From positions 1-6,993 of the forward strand of contig JADMKR010000039.1 in the NCBI GenBank assembly GCA_015478765.1: DNA of 6,993 nucleotides. The letters run 5' to 3'. A program made the translations under genes and the position numbers. Below the pieces are notes generated by a model. It saw only the letters and a program-made list of their open reading frames with translations, was not told the origin of the DNA and did no database searches. Shown piece by piece: positions 6,779 to 6,993 of the stretch (within the stretch, counting starts at the first letter, position 1; every line of letters starts with the position of its first letter). This DNA comes from Flavobacterium sp. (GTDB lineage: Bacteria; Bacteroidota; Bacteroidia; Flavobacteriales; Flavobacteriaceae).

Positions 6779-6993
6779 ATGAAGAAGGGAATTACAATCA
6801 TAGTTCTAGTTTTAATCGCCATTTTGTTCTTTGGCGCCCTGTATTATCTATACGCCAAAAATCAGGAATCGCCGGTGGTGTACGAAACCGAAACTCCGGA
6901 AACCAGAACGATCGTCAAGAATACAATCGCCACCGGCAATATAGTTCCCGACGAAGAAGTGTTGATAGAACCCAATATCTCAGGGATTATTGA
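6779..6993 (+). CDS. MacA/HlyD-type periplasmic adaptor subunit (3' truncated)
   Basis: Only the first 71 codons are present; the frame stays open to the window edge. A short basic N-terminus (MKKG) leads into one membrane helix (about 5-26), then a periplasmic linker rich in Pro, Glu and Thr. The segment IATGNIVPDEEVLIEPNISG (about 51-70) has the pattern of the first beta strands of membrane fusion proteins, where a TGxI/V..., ...V.I.P..SG.I arrangement precedes the lipoyl half. In MacAB-TolC systems this subunit bridges the permease and the outer-membrane channel, and the position right after two MacB-like permeases supports that role. The ATG at 6779 is chosen because it gives a complete anchor; its leader is A-rich (AACCAAACATAAC) with no Shine-Dalgarno sequence. 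RND-type adaptors look similar at this end, so the ABC assignment rests on context. Confidence 0.85.
   Translation, partial: MKKGITIIVLVLIAILFFGALYYLYAKNQESPVVYETETPETRTIVKNTIATGNIVPDEEVLIEPNISGII

Overview
The window looks like a chromosomal piece of a Bacteroidota bacterium, most likely a flavobacterium. Four things point that way: the gene families present (SCO protein next to a DUF420 membrane protein, a DUF4403 lipoprotein, a split MacB-like exporter), the lack of purine-rich Shine-Dalgarno sequences before the starts (A-rich leaders instead), a TAnnTTTG-type promoter with a TTG element 21 nt upstream, and codon use of moderate GC content. Genus cannot be fixed by eye.

Left block (1-2006, + strand): four tightly packed genes that read as the end of a cytochrome oxidase assembly operon. 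They are a 5'-truncated SCO-like protein without metal ligands, a canonical SCO1/SenC copper chaperone with CxxxC and His, a DUF420 (YozB/CtaM-like) multi-spanning protein, and a small secreted or membrane protein with a CxxC just after its predicted signal peptide. Junctions are +1 nt, +3 nt and an 8-nt overlap, so the genes are probably co-transcribed and translationally coupled. Oxidase structural genes are expected to the left of the window, but that is an inference.

Middle (2007-3404, - strand): one DUF4403-family lipoprotein that converges on the left block with abutting stop codons and no intergenic base. Its sequence shows an apparent internal two-fold repeat. A 138-bp divergent intergenic region (3405-3542) holds candidate promoters for both directions.

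Right block (3543-6993, + strand): an ABC export operon encoding an ATPase, two MacB/FtsX-type permeases that are tandem paralogues of each other, and the start of a MacA/HlyD-type periplasmic adaptor that runs off the right edge. Together they would make a tripartite exporter with a heterodimeric permease core and presumably a TolC-like outer-membrane channel encoded elsewhere or downstream. The substrate cannot be read from the sequence.

I see no mobile element, CRISPR array, tRNA or rRNA. Nearly all of the window is coding. The least explained items are the ligand-less SCO paralogue, the small CxxC protein and the duplicated DUF4403 lipoprotein.
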